Assembly (NCBI RefSeq): GCF_001425785.1
Contig: NZ_LMDI01000028.1
Location: forward strand, 1-64,000
Direction: 5' to 3'
Origin: Rhizobacter sp. Root1221
GTDB taxonomy: Bacteria; Pseudomonadota; Gammaproteobacteria; Burkholderiales; Burkholderiaceae_C
DNA: 64,000 nt
The notes under the pieces are model-generated. The model had not been told where the DNA came from. It saw nothing but the letters and a program-made list of their open reading frames with translations, and did no database searches. Below are positions 9,239 to 19,188 of the stretch, piece by piece (position 1 is the first letter of the stretch; each line of letters opens with the position of its first letter). The position numbers and the translations under genes were made by a program.

Positions 9239-10074
9239 TTCGCCGTCCCGGCCAGCCGGTTCCTCAGCTCGGTGAGCACCGGCGCGGTGTCAGGCACCAC
9301 ACCGCGCCAGACCTGGAAGGCCTCGCCAGCCTGTTCCACCAGCATGCCCAGGCCATCCCGGCCGGTGGCGCCAACGGCGGCCGCCCAGTCGAGGAAACCG
9401 CGCGCGGCCGGGCCGTACATCATGTCGAGGGCGAGGCTGCCCGGGCGAAGCACGTGGGGCGCCACCGGGATGGCGGCGCCCTGCATGCTGGTGGCCGTGG
9501 CGTTGATGACCACGTCGAACGCCTCGCCGCAGTGGGCCAGGCCACGCGCCAGCAGGCGGGTGCCGCTGGCGGCGGCCACGGCAGCGTGCCGGTCGACCAG
9601 CACCTGGGCCTTGTCGACGGTGCGATTGGCCACCACCAGCTCGGCCGGCCGGGCCTTCAGCAGCGGGCCGAGCGCGCCGGCCGAGGCGCCACCGGCGCCG
9701 ATCACCAGCACCCGGGTGCCGGCCAGCGGCACGCCGGCGTTGCGTTCGATGTCGCGCACCAGGCCGATGCCGTCGGTGTTGTCGGCGTACCAGCCGCCGG
9801 CATCGAACCGGAGCACGTTGGCTGCCTGGGCCAGCGTGGCGCGTTCGCTCGCCCGGGGGGCCAGCGCGAAGGCCTCGAATTTGAAGGGGACGGTGACGTT
9901 GCAACCGGCGCCGCCGCCTTCGGCGAATGCCTGCAGCGTGGCGGCGAACGCGTCGAGCGGGCAGAGCAGCCGGTCGTACGTGAGGGACTGGCCCGTCTGT
10001 TCGGCAAAACGCGCCTGGATGAACGGCGACTGGCTGTGTGCCACCGGGTTGCCGGCGATGACGTAGCGGTGCAT
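9235..10074 (-). CDS. aroE: Shikimate dehydrogenase (NADP+)
   Basis: A 279-aa enzyme that reduces 3-dehydroshikimate to shikimate. The substrate motif NVTVPFK (59-65, catalytic K65), the DNTDG segment (98-102) and the nucleotide-binding loop GAGGAS (126-131) are in place, and VNRT follows in the NADP region. The start at 10074 gives the family N terminus MHRYVIAGNPVAHSQSP; a start 66 bp upstream would add unrelated residues. The gene sits between a TonB-like gene (22 bp upstream) and mtgA (overlapping). Confidence 0.96.
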   Translation of the reverse strand: MHRYVIAGNPVAHSQSPFIQARFAEQTGQSLTYDRLLCPLDAFAATLQAFAEGGGAGCNVTVPFKFEAFALAPRASERATLAQAANVLRFDAGGWYADNTDGIGLVRDIERNAGVPLAGTRVLVIGAGGASAGALGPLLKARPAELVVANRTVDKAQVLVDRHAAVAAASGTRLLARGLAHCGEAFDVVINATATSMQGAAIPVAPHVLRPGSLALDMMYGPAARGFLDWAAAVGATGRDGLGMLVEQAGEAFQVWRGVVPDTAPVLTELRNRLAGTAK

Positions 10075-10096
10075 GGTGTCGAGCGGGGAAAAGGCG

Positions 10097-10954
10097 TTAC
10101 TGCTTCGGGGCGCTGAGGGTGGTTTCCAGGCCGTCTTCACGGCTGAAGCGGAAACGCGAGGTGATCACGAGCTGGTCGGCGCCGCGGCGCATGGCCTGCG
10201 TGAAGTCGCCGAACGGGGCGGCGGCCTGGACGATGGCCAGCGCCCGCTTGTCGAGCAACGCGGACTTGGATGGCCGCACCACCTCGGTCTCCACCACCCG
10301 CCCCCGGTAGTCGACCGTGATCATCATCGTCAGGTCGCCGTACAGGCGGCGGCCGTTCTGTTCGGGGAAGTTGCGGGTGCCCCGTTCCTCGATCTTGCGG
10401 CGCAGCTGGTCGTAGTAGAGCGCGTACACCTCCTCGCGCGTGGCAGGGCTGATGAACCGCTTCTTCGGCCGGGCGTTTTCCTCGTTGATGCGCTTTTCGA
10501 TCTCGGCCAGCATCTGCAGCCGCTGGCGGCGCAGTTCTTCCTTCGCGCGTTCCTTCGGGTCACCGCGGTCGCGCTTCGGGTCGGGCGGGGGCATGGACGC
10601 GAGGTCCCGGCGCAGCTGGGCGAGCAGCTGCTGCTGCGCTTCCATCAGCTCGTCGATGGCCTTGTGGCTGTCCTGGTGGGCGTCGCCCAGTTCGGTGAGC
10701 GCCTCCGACGGCAGCGGCGACGTGGCCCGGCCCACCGCGAAATCGCCGCCGCCGGCCAGGTTGGCCTGCGCGATGGCCTGGGCCTTCGTGGGGGCGTCGC
10801 TCGAGCGGGCGTTGACGAGGATCACCTCCAGCGGGGTGTCCTCGAAGAACCGGTTGAACCCTTCGGGATCGACGATGCGCACGGTGAGCAGCACTGCGTG
10901 CACGGCCACCGAGATGCCGATCGCCACCTGCAGGGCCGAGAGTTTTTTCAGCAT
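10097..10954 (-). CDS. TonB-family energy transducer protein
   Basis: A 285-aa protein with a single N-terminal membrane helix (about 9-26), a long periplasmic helical region rich in Q, R, K and E (about 95-170), and a C-terminal TonB-like domain (about 200-260, with ITVDYRGRVVETEVVRPS). TonB proteins carry energy from ExbB-ExbD to outer-membrane receptors. The usual proline-rich spacer is weak here, and no exbB or exbD lies nearby, so it could instead be a TolA-like or specialised family member. It starts 3 bp after the nuclease gene ends, so the two are co-transcribed. Confidence 0.8.
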   Translation of the reverse strand: MLKKLSALQVAIGISVAVHAVLLTVRIVDPEGFNRFFEDTPLEVILVNARSSDAPTKAQAIAQANLAGGGDFAVGRATSPLPSEALTELGDAHQDSHKAIDELMEAQQQLLAQLRRDLASMPPPDPKRDRGDPKERAKEELRRQRLQMLAEIEKRINEENARPKKRFISPATREEVYALYYDQLRRKIEERGTRNFPEQNGRRLYGDLTMMITVDYRGRVVETEVVRPSKSALLDKRALAIVQAAAPFGDFTQAMRRGADQLVITSRFRFSREDGLETTLSAPKQ

Positions 10955-10957
10955 GTT

Positions 10958-13006
10958 TTATGCACTGGATGCGGACGCCGCCGCGGGAGACTCCTCGGCA
11001 TTGTCGCCTTGGACATCGATGGCCAGCGTGAGTGGGCCGGCCGCCACGTCCTCGAGGTCGGCCTCGTCCACCACAGCGTCGTCGGCGGTGGTGCCGGGGT
11101 CGTCGAGGCGGGACACCACGCTCGCCTGCACGTCGAGCGTGAGCAGGTCGGTGCCGGTGACCCGCACGCGCACCCGGGCGCCACGCGGCAACCGTTCGGC
11201 GCCGATGGCCTTGAACACGAGCGGGAGGGTGTCGGCGCGCACCAGGCCGTCCTTCATGACGGCGGCGTCGATTTCGTGGAGGTCGTTCTGGGCCAGGTAC
11301 TTCAGGGTCCAGTAGCGTTCGATGCCGTTCTGGAAACCGTTGTACGCGGTGTAGGCCTCGTCGAAGCCGGAGATGATGGAAAAGAGCGCGGCATCCTTCG
11401 GCTTGAATGGTGCAGCCAGCAGCGCGGTGCGGCCGTGGCGCGCACACGCGATGATCTGCCACTGGTTGACCAGGTCGACGTAGCGGCGCAGCGGCGACGT
11501 GGCCCAGGTGTATTGCGCCACGCCCATGCCGGCATGGGGCGCGGCCTTGGTGCCCATGCGCACCTTCACGCCCGGCGCCATGCTGGCCTGGCTGCGGTAG
11601 ATGCCGGGCACGCCCAGGTCGTTCAGCCAGCCGCCCCAGGTGCTGTTGGCGAGGATCATGGCCTCGGCCACGATCAGGTCGAGCGGCGAGCCCCGGGTGC
11701 GGGTGCTGATGGCCACCGTTTCGTGGCCCTGGGGTTCGGCCCCGGCGTTGCCGTCGAGGCGGAAGTTGTAGTCAGGGCGGTTGAAGTTCTCGGGCTTGCC
11801 CCGCACCACTTCGCGGCCGGCCTTCAGGTGGTTGGCCAGGCGGAAGGCAAACGCCAGGTCGGCGGCGAACCCGTAGGTGGCCGGCGCGGCGCCGGTGAGG
11901 GTGGCTTCGGTGATGACCTGGTCGAGCGTGTCGTGGCGCAGGTTCGCCGCGATGGGCACCTGCTCGAGCTTCGTCTCGGTGGCCTTGACCTGCAGCGTGG
12001 CCTCGTCGAACGTGACGTACAGCGACACGGCCGGGCAGTTGCGGCCCTCCATCAGCGTGTAGGTCTGCACCACGTCGTCGGGCAGCATGGTCAGCTTGTA
12101 GCCCGGCATGTAGACGGTGGACAGGCGGTCGCGGGCCAGCTTGTCGAGCGGGGTGTCGGGTGCGAAGGCCAGGCCCGGGGCGGCGATGTGCACGCCGAAC
12201 ACGACGGTGCCGCTGCCGAGGCCCTGCACCGACAGCGCGTCGTCGATCTCGGTGGTGGCCGAATCGTCGATGGAAAACGCCTGCACCGGCGCGAGTGGCA
12301 GGGTGTCCTTGATGGCAGGCGCCTGGAGCGCGGGGAAGCCGGTGCCCCTCGGGAAGTTCTCGAACAGGAACCGGCGCCAGTGGAACTGGTACGGGGAGTC
12401 GATGGCGCCGGCGGTGGTGAGCAGGTCGAGCGGTGCGCGCTGGGCGCGGCGCGACGCTTCCACCACGGCCTTGTACTCGGACGCGTTCTTGTCGGGCTTG
12501 AACAGGATCTTGTAGAGCTGCTCGCGCACCGGGGGCGGGCATTGGCCGGCAATGAGTTCGTCGGCCCAGGCGTCGATCTGGGCGGCGAGCTGTTTCTTGC
12601 GCTCGATGCCCAGCAGCGCCGCCTTCACGATGTCTTCCGGGGCCTTCTTGAACTGGCCCTTGCCGGCGCGCCGGAAGTAATGCGGCGCCTCGAACAGGCG
12701 GAACAGCGCGGCGGCCTGCTGGGCCGGGCCGGCGGCGGCATCGAAGTAGTCGCGGGCCAGGTCGGCGAAGCCGAATTCTTCCTCGGGCGCGAATTCCCAC
12801 GCCAGGTCGAGGTCGATCTCGGCGGCCAGGCGCTGGCCCTCCGCCATCAGCTCGGCCGGAGCGGGTTTCTCGAATTTGAGCAGCAGGTTGGCTGCCTTCA
12901 CCTTCACGCGTTTGCCGGAGTCGAGCTCCACCTGGGCGGAGGTGTCGGTCTCGGACATCACGCGGCCGGCGAGGAACTTGCCGGCGTCATCGAACAGTGC
13001 ATACAT
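10958..13006 (-). CDS. RNase II/R-family 3'-5' exoribonuclease
   Basis: A 682-aa RNB-domain protein. The catalytic acidic cluster is IDDSATTEIDDAL at residues 246-258, matching the aspartates that bind magnesium in RNase II, followed by YMPGYKLTMLP and, near the C terminus of the RNB domain, MGVAQYTWATSPLRRYVDL. A short C-terminal S1-like tail follows. Length is close to RNase II (644 aa) and shorter than RNase R (about 810 aa). The N-terminal part looks like a divergent OB region. It lies upstream of the TonB-like gene with a 3-bp gap, the rnb-tonB-aroE order typical of Burkholderiales. Confidence 0.92.
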   Translation of the reverse strand: MYALFDDAGKFLAGRVMSETDTSAQVELDSGKRVKVKAANLLLKFEKPAPAELMAEGQRLAAEIDLDLAWEFAPEEEFGFADLARDYFDAAAGPAQQAAALFRLFEAPHYFRRAGKGQFKKAPEDIVKAALLGIERKKQLAAQIDAWADELIAGQCPPPVREQLYKILFKPDKNASEYKAVVEASRRAQRAPLDLLTTAGAIDSPYQFHWRRFLFENFPRGTGFPALQAPAIKDTLPLAPVQAFSIDDSATTEIDDALSVQGLGSGTVVFGVHIAAPGLAFAPDTPLDKLARDRLSTVYMPGYKLTMLPDDVVQTYTLMEGRNCPAVSLYVTFDEATLQVKATETKLEQVPIAANLRHDTLDQVITEATLTGAAPATYGFAADLAFAFRLANHLKAGREVVRGKPENFNRPDYNFRLDGNAGAEPQGHETVAISTRTRGSPLDLIVAEAMILANSTWGGWLNDLGVPGIYRSQASMAPGVKVRMGTKAAPHAGMGVAQYTWATSPLRRYVDLVNQWQIIACARHGRTALLAAPFKPKDAALFSIISGFDEAYTAYNGFQNGIERYWTLKYLAQNDLHEIDAAVMKDGLVRADTLPLVFKAIGAERLPRGARVRVRVTGTDLLTLDVQASVVSRLDDPGTTADDAVVDEADLEDVAAGPLTLAIDVQGDNAEESPAAASASSA

Positions 13007-13041
13007 GAGGGGATTGTCGCCTGAACGCCGGAGCCCTTCCG

Positions 13042-13629
13042 TCAGGGCAGCGGCGCGAGGTCAAGGAAGTGCAGCACGTGGGGGAGGTGCTGCTCGAAGT
13101 CGGTGAGGCCGTGGTCGCTGCCCTCGACGATGCGCAGGTGCGCGCCACGGTAGCGTTGGCTCATCTCGTGCCAGTCGAGCACTTCGTCGCCGGTGGCGAT
13201 GACGGCGAAGTAGCGCGACGGGCGGGCGAGTTCACCCGGGGTCATGTCCCGCAGTTCATCGACGAACTCCGGGCGGAAGAAAAAGGGGGCGTCGCTGTGC
13301 CACTGGGTGGTTTCGCCAATGTGGCGGGCCAGGTCGCGGGCAGGGTCGACTGCCGGGTTCAGCAGCACGGCGGGGCAGCCCAGGCGTTCGCCCAGCACGG
13401 TGGCGTAGAACCCGCCCAGCGAACTGCCCACCACGGCCATGTTGTGGCGGGGCCAGCCGGCCACGCCTTGGTCCAGCAGCGCCAGGGCCTCGGCCGGCGA
13501 CGGCGGCAGCTGCGGGCACCACCAGGTGACCCGCGGGGCATGCAGCTTCATCCACGCGGCCATCTGCTTCGCCTTGGCGGACTCGGGCGACGAGCGGAAA
13601 CCGTGCAGATACAACAGGTGAGTGGTCAT
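13042..13629 (-). CDS. YqiA/YcfP-like alpha/beta-hydrolase
   Basis: A 195-aa small esterase-type hydrolase. LYLHGFRSSP at the N terminus forms the oxyanion region, the nucleophile elbow is GSSLGGF (68-74, S70), and the C-terminal GSDHGLTDFE supplies the acid and histidine. E. coli YqiA is a short-chain esterase with unknown physiological substrate. The start at 13629 matches family length. It shares a short divergent gap with the metalloprotease gene and runs 35 bp ahead of the exoribonuclease gene. Confidence 0.88.
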   Translation of the reverse strand: MTTHLLYLHGFRSSPESAKAKQMAAWMKLHAPRVTWWCPQLPPSPAEALALLDQGVAGWPRHNMAVVGSSLGGFYATVLGERLGCPAVLLNPAVDPARDLARHIGETTQWHSDAPFFFRPEFVDELRDMTPGELARPSRYFAVIATGDEVLDWHEMSQRYRGAHLRIVEGSDHGLTDFEQHLPHVLHFLDLAPLP

Positions 13630-13716
13630 TGCCGCCAAGTCTAGGTGAACTTCGACGCGTTTCCGGCCTCTACACTGCGCGGAAAACCGCCTCTCCGTGG
13701 ATCCAGGATCGCCCCC

Positions 13717-16419
13717 GTGAACCCAGCTGTCTCCCGTCTCCCCTTGCCATTGCACTTGCCCGCAGCGTTGGCCGCCGCGCTGATCGCGCTGGCCGGCTGC
13801 GCCACCACCGCGCCAACCGGCGGCGCGCAGGCGCCGGCCGTGCCCGCGCCCGGCACGTCGCCGGCCGTGGCGCCTCGCTTTGCCGCCGCCGCCTCCGCGC
13901 CAGCCGCCGCGGCTTCCCGCCCCGACGCCGCCGCCCCGCGCCCGTTCGACGACGTGGTCAAGGGCGCCACGCGCCAAGCCGGGTTCCTGTCGCTGTGGCG
14001 CAAGGACGACAAGCTGTGGATCGAGGTGCCGGTCGACCAGCTCGACCAGCCGTTCCTGCTGTCGGCCAACGTGTCGCAGTCGGTGGGGGAGCGTTGGCTG
14101 TACGCCGGGCAGATGGGCGCCTGGTGGCTCGTCAACTTCCGCCGCACGAGCCCCACGCAGATGCAGCTCGTGGCGTTGAACACCGACTTCGCCGCCACCC
14201 AGCCGCAGATGCGCGAGGTGGTGTCGCAGTCGTTCTCGAACAGCCTGCTCGCATCCACTGCCATCGTCAGCGCCCCGCACCCCACCCGCAAGTCGGTGCT
14301 CATCGACGGCGGCTTCCTGCTCACCGACCTGCCGGGTTACGGCACGTCCATCGAGACGGTGTACCGGTTGCCGTTCGCGCTCGACCGTGGCAATTCGTTC
14401 TTCGAGAAGTCGCGAGCCACCGACGACCTCGCCACCATCGGCGCCCGGCTCCACTTCGGCATGGCGCGCTACCCGGCGCCGCCGCTCACGCCGCCCGCGG
14501 TGGTGTTGCCCCCGCCCGCCACGCTGCCCGACGCACGCAGCCTGTTCGTGGGCCTGGTCTACAGCTTCACGAAGCTGCCCGACGAGCCCATGCGGCCGCG
14601 CCTCGCCGACCCGCGCCTCGGCCACTTCACCCACGTGGTGGCCGACTACAGCAGCGACACCACGTTCAACCCGCGCCGGCACCACATCGCCCGCTGGCGG
14701 CTCGAGAAGCAGGACCCCGCGGCGCCGCTGTCGCCGCCGAAGCAGCCCATCGTGTTCTGGTTGGACAAGAACATCCCGCTGAGCTTCCGGGCGTCGGTGC
14801 AGGCGGGGGTGCTGGAGTGGAACAAGGCGTTCGAGAAGATCGGCTTCAAGGACGCCATCGTGGTGCGCCAGCAGGCCGACACCGACGACTGGGACACCCT
14901 GGACAGCCGCCACGCGTCGATCCGCTGGTTCACCGGGCGCGACGTGGGAGTGGCCGTGGGCCCGCACCAGGCCGACCCGCGCACCGGCGAGATCTTCGAT
15001 GCCGACATCGCGATGAGCGATGCGTTCGCGCGCCATGCCCGGCGCATCGCCACGGAAGACCTGGGCCGGCCGCAGGCGCTGCCCGGCATGCACCGCCACG
15101 GCGGTGCCGAGGCCGCGTGCGAGGTGGGGTTCGAGGCGCTGCGCGAGATGGATTTCTCGCTGGACCTGCTGGAGGCCCGCGGTGACCTGCCGGTGGGTGG
15201 CCCCGCGGCGGAGGCCGTGGTGCAGGCGGTCGTGAAGGACACGATCATGCACGAGGTGGGGCACACGCTCGGCCTCAAGCACAACTTCAAGGGGTCCACC
15301 GTGATCTCTCGCGAGCAGTTGCGAGACGCCGGGTTCACCGCCACCCATGCGCTGTCCGGTTCGGTGATGGACTACAACCCGTTCAACATGCCGCTGGCCG
15401 GCGAACGCCCCACCACCCTGAACAACACCACGCTCGGGCCCTACGACTACTGGGCCATCGAGTATGCGTACAAGCCGCTGGCGCCGGCCGAGGAGGCCGC
15501 CGAGCTGGCGAAGATCGCCGCACGCAGCACCGATCCGCTGCTGGCGTACTCGGACGACTACGAGGCCGGCGAAGACAGCGTGGACCCGCTGGTGAACCGC
15601 GGCGACCTGGGCGACGACCCGCTCGCGTACCACCGGCGCCGTCTCGAACTCTCGCGCGAATTGTGGGCGCGCGTGCAGGCCCGGGTGCCGCAACCGGGCG
15701 ACGACCCGGTGCGCGACCGCCGGGCGCTGATCAACGGGTTCGCTTCGCTGCCGGGCACGGCGTCGATGGTGGGCAAGTACGTGGGTGGCATGCACACCAC
15801 CCGCGACGTGGCCGGGGCGCCGGGCGCACGGCCCACGTTCGTGCCGGTCGACCCGGCCAAGCAGCGCGACGCGCTGCGTTTCCTCACGCAGGGCTTCTTC
15901 AGCACCGACAGCTTCCGCTTCGAGCCGCAGTTCCTGGCACGCTTGGCACCCGACTACAACGAGTCGGAGCGCGGACCGGTCAGCATTCCCGCGGCCGTGC
16001 TGGCCGTGCAGACCACGGCGCTCGACCGGCTGATGAGCCCGGGCGTGGCCACGCGGCTGCTCGACCTGCCGCTGTACCTGCCGCCCGAGAAACGCCGCGG
16101 TGCCCTCACGCTGGCCGAGGTCTACGGGACGGTGCAGGACGCGGTGTGGAGCGAACTGCGCAACGGCCAGGAGATCGACCGCCTGCGCCGCAACCTGCAG
16201 CGAGAGCACCTGCGGCGTGTGCAGGGGATGCTGCTGCGTGGTCCGGGCGGGTTGTCGGCCGACGCGCTGAGCCTCGTGCGTTACCACGCGGTGCGTCTGC
16301 AGGGCCAGTTGCGCCATGCCGCGGGCGTGCCGGGCCGGTCGGTGGAAAGCCGCGCGCACCTGCAGAGCTGCCTGTCGCAGCTGGACGAGGCGCTGCGCGC
16401 CACGATGCTGCGCAGCTGA
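13717..16419 (+). CDS. Zinc-dependent metalloprotease lipoprotein (DUF5117/DUF4953)
   Basis: A 900-aa predicted lipoprotein. The signal ends in the lipobox LAGC with C28 as the lipidated residue, so it is probably membrane-anchored. A DUF5117-like N-terminal half (with DKLWIEVPVDQLDQPFL) leads to the zinc site HEVGHTLGLKH at residues 512-522, a metzincin-like extended motif, and a downstream SVMDYNPFN resembles the Met-turn. The GTG at 13717 was chosen because it places the signal peptide at the N terminus; a GTG 72 bp upstream adds 24 hydrophilic residues. Substrate unknown. It stands alone, convergent with mpl. Confidence 0.88.
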   Translation: MNPAVSRLPLPLHLPAALAAALIALAGCATTAPTGGAQAPAVPAPGTSPAVAPRFAAAASAPAAAASRPDAAAPRPFDDVVKGATRQAGFLSLWRKDDKLWIEVPVDQLDQPFLLSANVSQSVGERWLYAGQMGAWWLVNFRRTSPTQMQLVALNTDFAATQPQMREVVSQSFSNSLLASTAIVSAPHPTRKSVLIDGGFLLTDLPGYGTSIETVYRLPFALDRGNSFFEKSRATDDLATIGARLHFGMARYPAPPLTPPAVVLPPPATLPDARSLFVGLVYSFTKLPDEPMRPRLADPRLGHFTHVVADYSSDTTFNPRRHHIARWRLEKQDPAAPLSPPKQPIVFWLDKNIPLSFRASVQAGVLEWNKAFEKIGFKDAIVVRQQADTDDWDTLDSRHASIRWFTGRDVGVAVGPHQADPRTGEIFDADIAMSDAFARHARRIATEDLGRPQALPGMHRHGGAEAACEVGFEALREMDFSLDLLEARGDLPVGGPAAEAVVQAVVKDTIMHEVGHTLGLKHNFKGSTVISREQLRDAGFTATHALSGSVMDYNPFNMPLAGERPTTLNNTTLGPYDYWAIEYAYKPLAPAEEAAELAKIAARSTDPLLAYSDDYEAGEDSVDPLVNRGDLGDDPLAYHRRRLELSRELWARVQARVPQPGDDPVRDRRALINGFASLPGTASMVGKYVGGMHTTRDVAGAPGARPTFVPVDPAKQRDALRFLTQGFFSTDSFRFEPQFLARLAPDYNESERGPVSIPAAVLAVQTTALDRLMSPGVATRLLDLPLYLPPEKRRGALTLAEVYGTVQDAVWSELRNGQEIDRLRRNLQREHLRRVQGMLLRGPGGLSADALSLVRYHAVRLQGQLRHAAGVPGRSVESRAHLQSCLSQLDEALRATMLRS

Positions 16420-16426
16420 ACCCGGG

Positions 16427-16442
16427 GGCGGCCTCGGCCGCC
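16427..16442. terminator. Hairpin between convergent genes
   Basis: GGCGGCC-TC-GGCCGCC forms a perfect 7-bp GC stem 8 bp after the metalloprotease stop and 15 bp before the mpl stop. There is no T-run on either side, so it is not a classical intrinsic terminator; its placement between convergent genes suggests a transcription-ending or mRNA 3'-end role. Confidence 0.35.
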
Positions 16443-16457
16443 AGCCCGCCTGGTGAG

Positions 16458-17819
16458 TTACCCCTGGCCGGCCAGGGCGGCGAGCAGCTTCGCGTGGATG
16501 CCACCGAAACCGCCGTTGCTCATGCACAGCACGCTGTCGCCCGGCCGTGCCACCTTGCGCACGGCCTCGACCAGCGTGTCGATGGTGTCGGCCACGACGG
16601 CCTTGTCACCCATGGGTGACAGGGCTTCGCGGGCGTCCCAGTCCAGGTTGCCCTGGTGGCAGAACGACTGGTCGGCCTCTTCGAGGGCCCACGGCAGCTG
16701 GGCCTTCATGGTGCCCAGTTTCATCGTGTTGGAGCGGGGTTCGAACACGGCGAGGATGCGGGCCTGGCCGCCCACCTTGCGGCGCAGTCCGTTGACGGTG
16801 GTGCGGATGGCCGTGGGGTGGTGGGCGAAGTCGTCGTAGACCTTCACGCCACCGGCCTCGCCGCTCAGCTCCAGGCGGCGGCGCACGTTCTGGAACGTGG
16901 CGAGCGCCTTGGCCGAAACTTCGGGATCGACGCCGACGTGTTCGGCCGCGGCGATGGCCGCCAGCGCATTGAGCTGGTTGTGTTCGCCGAGCAGCGCCCA
17001 CTCGACGCGGGCCACCTTCATGCTGCCGCGCAACACGTCGAACGCGTGGGGTTCACCGCGGGCGCGCAGCGCGCCGGGCGTTTCCTTGCGCACGCCGAAC
17101 CGCACCACCTCGCTCCAGCTGCCACGCTCTAACACACGCTGCAGCGGCTCTTCGCGGGCATTGACCACGAGGCGGCCCGACGCGGGAACGGTGCGCACGA
17201 GGTGGTGGAACTGGGTCTCGATGGCGGTCAGGTCCGGGAAGATGTCGGCGTGGTCGAACTCGAGGTTGTTCAGGATGGCCGTGCGCGGCCGGTAGTGGAC
17301 GAACTTGCTGCGTTTGTCGAAGAAGGCGGTGTCGTACTCGTCGGCCTCGATGACAAACGGGCTGCCGCTGCCGAGGCGGGCCGACACGCCGAAGTTCTGG
17401 GGCACACCGCCCACCAGGAAGCCGTTGTCGAGGCCGGCCTGGTCGAGGATCCACGCGAGCATGGACGTGGTGGTGGTCTTGCCGTGGGTGCCGGCCACGG
17501 CCAGCACGTGCCGGCCCCGCAGCACGTTGTCGGCCAGCCACTGCGGGCCGCTGGTGTAGGCCAGGTTGGCGTCGAGGATGGCTTCCATCAGCGGGTTGCC
17601 GCGCGACACCACGTTGCCGATCACGAACAGGTCGGGCGCGAGCTTCACCTGGTCGGCGCCGAAGCCCTCGATCAGGTCGATGTCGAGCGCGCGGAGCTGA
17701 TCGCTCATGGGCGGGTAGACGCCGGCATCGCAGCCGGTGACGCGGTGGCCTGCTTCGCGGGCGAGTGCGGCGAGGCCGCCCATGAAGGTGCCGCAGATGC
17801 CGAGGATGTGAATGTGCAT
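16458..17819 (-). CDS. mpl: UDP-MurNAc:L-Ala-gamma-D-Glu-meso-DAP ligase
   Basis: A 453-aa Mur-ligase-fold enzyme that joins recycled murein tripeptide to UDP-MurNAc. It begins MHIHILGICGTFMGGLA, the Rossmann start typical of Mpl, and has the ATP loop AGTHGKTTTT at about residues 107-116. VIEADEYDTAFFDKRSKF is diagnostic of Mpl rather than MurC, and YDDFAHHPTAI is in the C-terminal domain. Length matches E. coli Mpl (457 aa). It lies 52 bp after hemL in the same direction and converges on the metalloprotease gene. Confidence 0.95.
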   Translation of the reverse strand: MHIHILGICGTFMGGLAALAREAGHRVTGCDAGVYPPMSDQLRALDIDLIEGFGADQVKLAPDLFVIGNVVSRGNPLMEAILDANLAYTSGPQWLADNVLRGRHVLAVAGTHGKTTTTSMLAWILDQAGLDNGFLVGGVPQNFGVSARLGSGSPFVIEADEYDTAFFDKRSKFVHYRPRTAILNNLEFDHADIFPDLTAIETQFHHLVRTVPASGRLVVNAREEPLQRVLERGSWSEVVRFGVRKETPGALRARGEPHAFDVLRGSMKVARVEWALLGEHNQLNALAAIAAAEHVGVDPEVSAKALATFQNVRRRLELSGEAGGVKVYDDFAHHPTAIRTTVNGLRRKVGGQARILAVFEPRSNTMKLGTMKAQLPWALEEADQSFCHQGNLDWDAREALSPMGDKAVVADTIDTLVEAVRKVARPGDSVLCMSNGGFGGIHAKLLAALAGQG

Positions 17820-17871
17820 GGTGGATCTTTGGGCGCCGCACGGAGGCGGCGCGAAGGGTTCGACGGCGCGC

Positions 17872-19188
17872 CTAGCGAAGCACGTTCCGGGCCGCGGCCA
17901 CGGTGTCGTCGATGTCCCGGGCGGTGTGCGCGGCGCTGACGAACCCGGCCTCGTACAACGCCGGGGCCAGGTACACGCCCTGGTTGAGCAGGCCGTGGAA
18001 GAACTGGTTGAACCGTTCCTTGTCGGTGGCCATCACGGTGGGGTAGTTCTGCGGCAGGCCTTCGCCGGCCTTCGTGAAGAAGAAGCCGAACATGCCGCCT
18101 TCGCAGTCGCCCACCATCGGCACGCCGGCGTCGCGCGCGGCGCCAAGCAGGCCGTCGAGCAGCGTGCGGGTGCGGGCAGACAGGCTCTCGAAAAAGCCGG
18201 GCTTCTGGATTTCCTTCAGCGTGGCCAGGCCGCAGGCGGTGGCCACCGGGTTGCCCGACAGCGTGCCGGCCTGGTACACCGGCCCGAGCGGGGCCAGCTG
18301 TTCCATGATGGCCCGGCGTGCGCCGAAGGCGGCGAGCGGCATGCCGCCGCCGATCACCTTGCCGAACACGCTGATGTCGGGCTCGAAGCCGGGCAGCGCC
18401 TTGGCATAGAGGCCCTGGGCGCTGCCGAGGCCCACGCGGAAGCCGGTCATGACCTCGTCGAACACCAGCAGCGCGCCGTGTTGCGAGCACAGCTCGCGCA
18501 GGCGTTTCATGAACGGCACGCTCGCGCGCACGAAATTCATGTTGCCCGCGATGGGCTCGATCACGACACAGGCGATCTGGGCGCCGTCGCGTGCGAACGC
18601 TTCCTCGAGCTGGCCGATGTGGTTGTACTCGAGCACCAGCGTGTGCTGTACCACCTCGGGGGGGACGCCCGCGCTGGTGGGATGCCCGAACGTGGCGAGG
18701 CCCGAGCCCGCCTTCACGAGCAGCGAGTCGGCGTGGCCGTGGTAGCAGCCTTCGAACTTGACGATCTTCGGGCGGCCGGTGGCGCCGCGGGCCAGCCGCA
18801 GGGCGCTCATGGCCGCCTCGGTGCCGGAGCTGACCAGGCGCACCTGGTCCATCGTGGGCACGAGCTTGAGGATTTCCTCGGCGAGTTCGATCTCGCGTTC
18901 GGTGGGGGCGCCGTACGAGAAACCCTCGAGCACGGCCTTCTGCACCGCCTCGACGACGGCGGGGTGCCCGTGGCCGAGGATCATGGGACCCCACGAGCCG
19001 ATGTAGTCGATGTAACGCCGGCCCTCGGCATCGGTCATGTAGGCGCCGTGGGCGCTGGCGATGAAACGCGGCGTGCCGCCCACCGCACGGAAGGCGCGGA
19101 CCGGCGAATTGACCCCGCCGGGGATCACCTTGCGCGCACGTTCGAACAGGGCCTCGTTGGTGGCTTGGGCCCGGGGTTCAATGGACAT
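17872..19188 (-). CDS. hemL: Glutamate-1-semialdehyde 2,1-aminomutase
   Basis: A 438-aa PLP enzyme that converts glutamate-1-semialdehyde to 5-aminolevulinate, the start of tetrapyrrole synthesis. VNSPVRAF (26-33), [15 protein letters not shown] (about 120-134) and DEVMTGFR (244-251) are conserved, and the PLP lysine is K277 in [10 protein letters not shown]. Length is as expected for the C5 pathway enzyme. The start overlaps the 3' end of thiD by 11 bp, so the two are translated from one transcript. Heme supply fits the cytochrome oxidase genes elsewhere in the window, but the link is only general. Confidence 0.97.
   Translation of the reverse strand: MSIEPRAQATNEALFERARKVIPGGVNSPVRAFRAVGGTPRFIASAHGAYMTDAEGRRYIDYIGSWGPMILGHGHPAVVEAVQKAVLEGFSYGAPTEREIELAEEILKLVPTMDQVRLVSSGTEAAMSALRLARGATGRPKIVKFEGCYHGHADSLLVKAGSGLATFGHPTSAGVPPEVVQHTLVLEYNHIGQLEEAFARDGAQIACVVIEPIAGNMNFVRASVPFMKRLRELCSQHGALLVFDEVMTGFRVGLGSAQGLYAKALPGFEPDISVFGKVIGGGMPLAAFGARRAIMEQLAPLGPVYQAGTLSGNPVATACGLATLKEIQKPGFFESLSARTRTLLDGLLGAARDAGVPMVGDCEGGMFGFFFTKAGEGLPQNYPTVMATDKERFNQFFHGLLNQGVYLAPALYEAGFVSAAHTARDIDDTVAAARNVLR

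Noticed and set aside
10073-13024. Plus-strand open frame of about 983 codons opposite the nuclease and TonB-like genes
   Set aside because: Antisense to a convincing RNB-domain nuclease; no protein-like motifs.
13651-13676. Possible promoter TTCGAC and TACACT before the metalloprotease gene
   Set aside because: Spacing of 14 bp is too short for a standard sigma70 promoter.
13630-16527. Long minus-strand frame extending the YqiA-like gene across the metalloprotease gene
   Set aside because: The real esterase starts at 13629; the rest is an antisense shadow of the metalloprotease.
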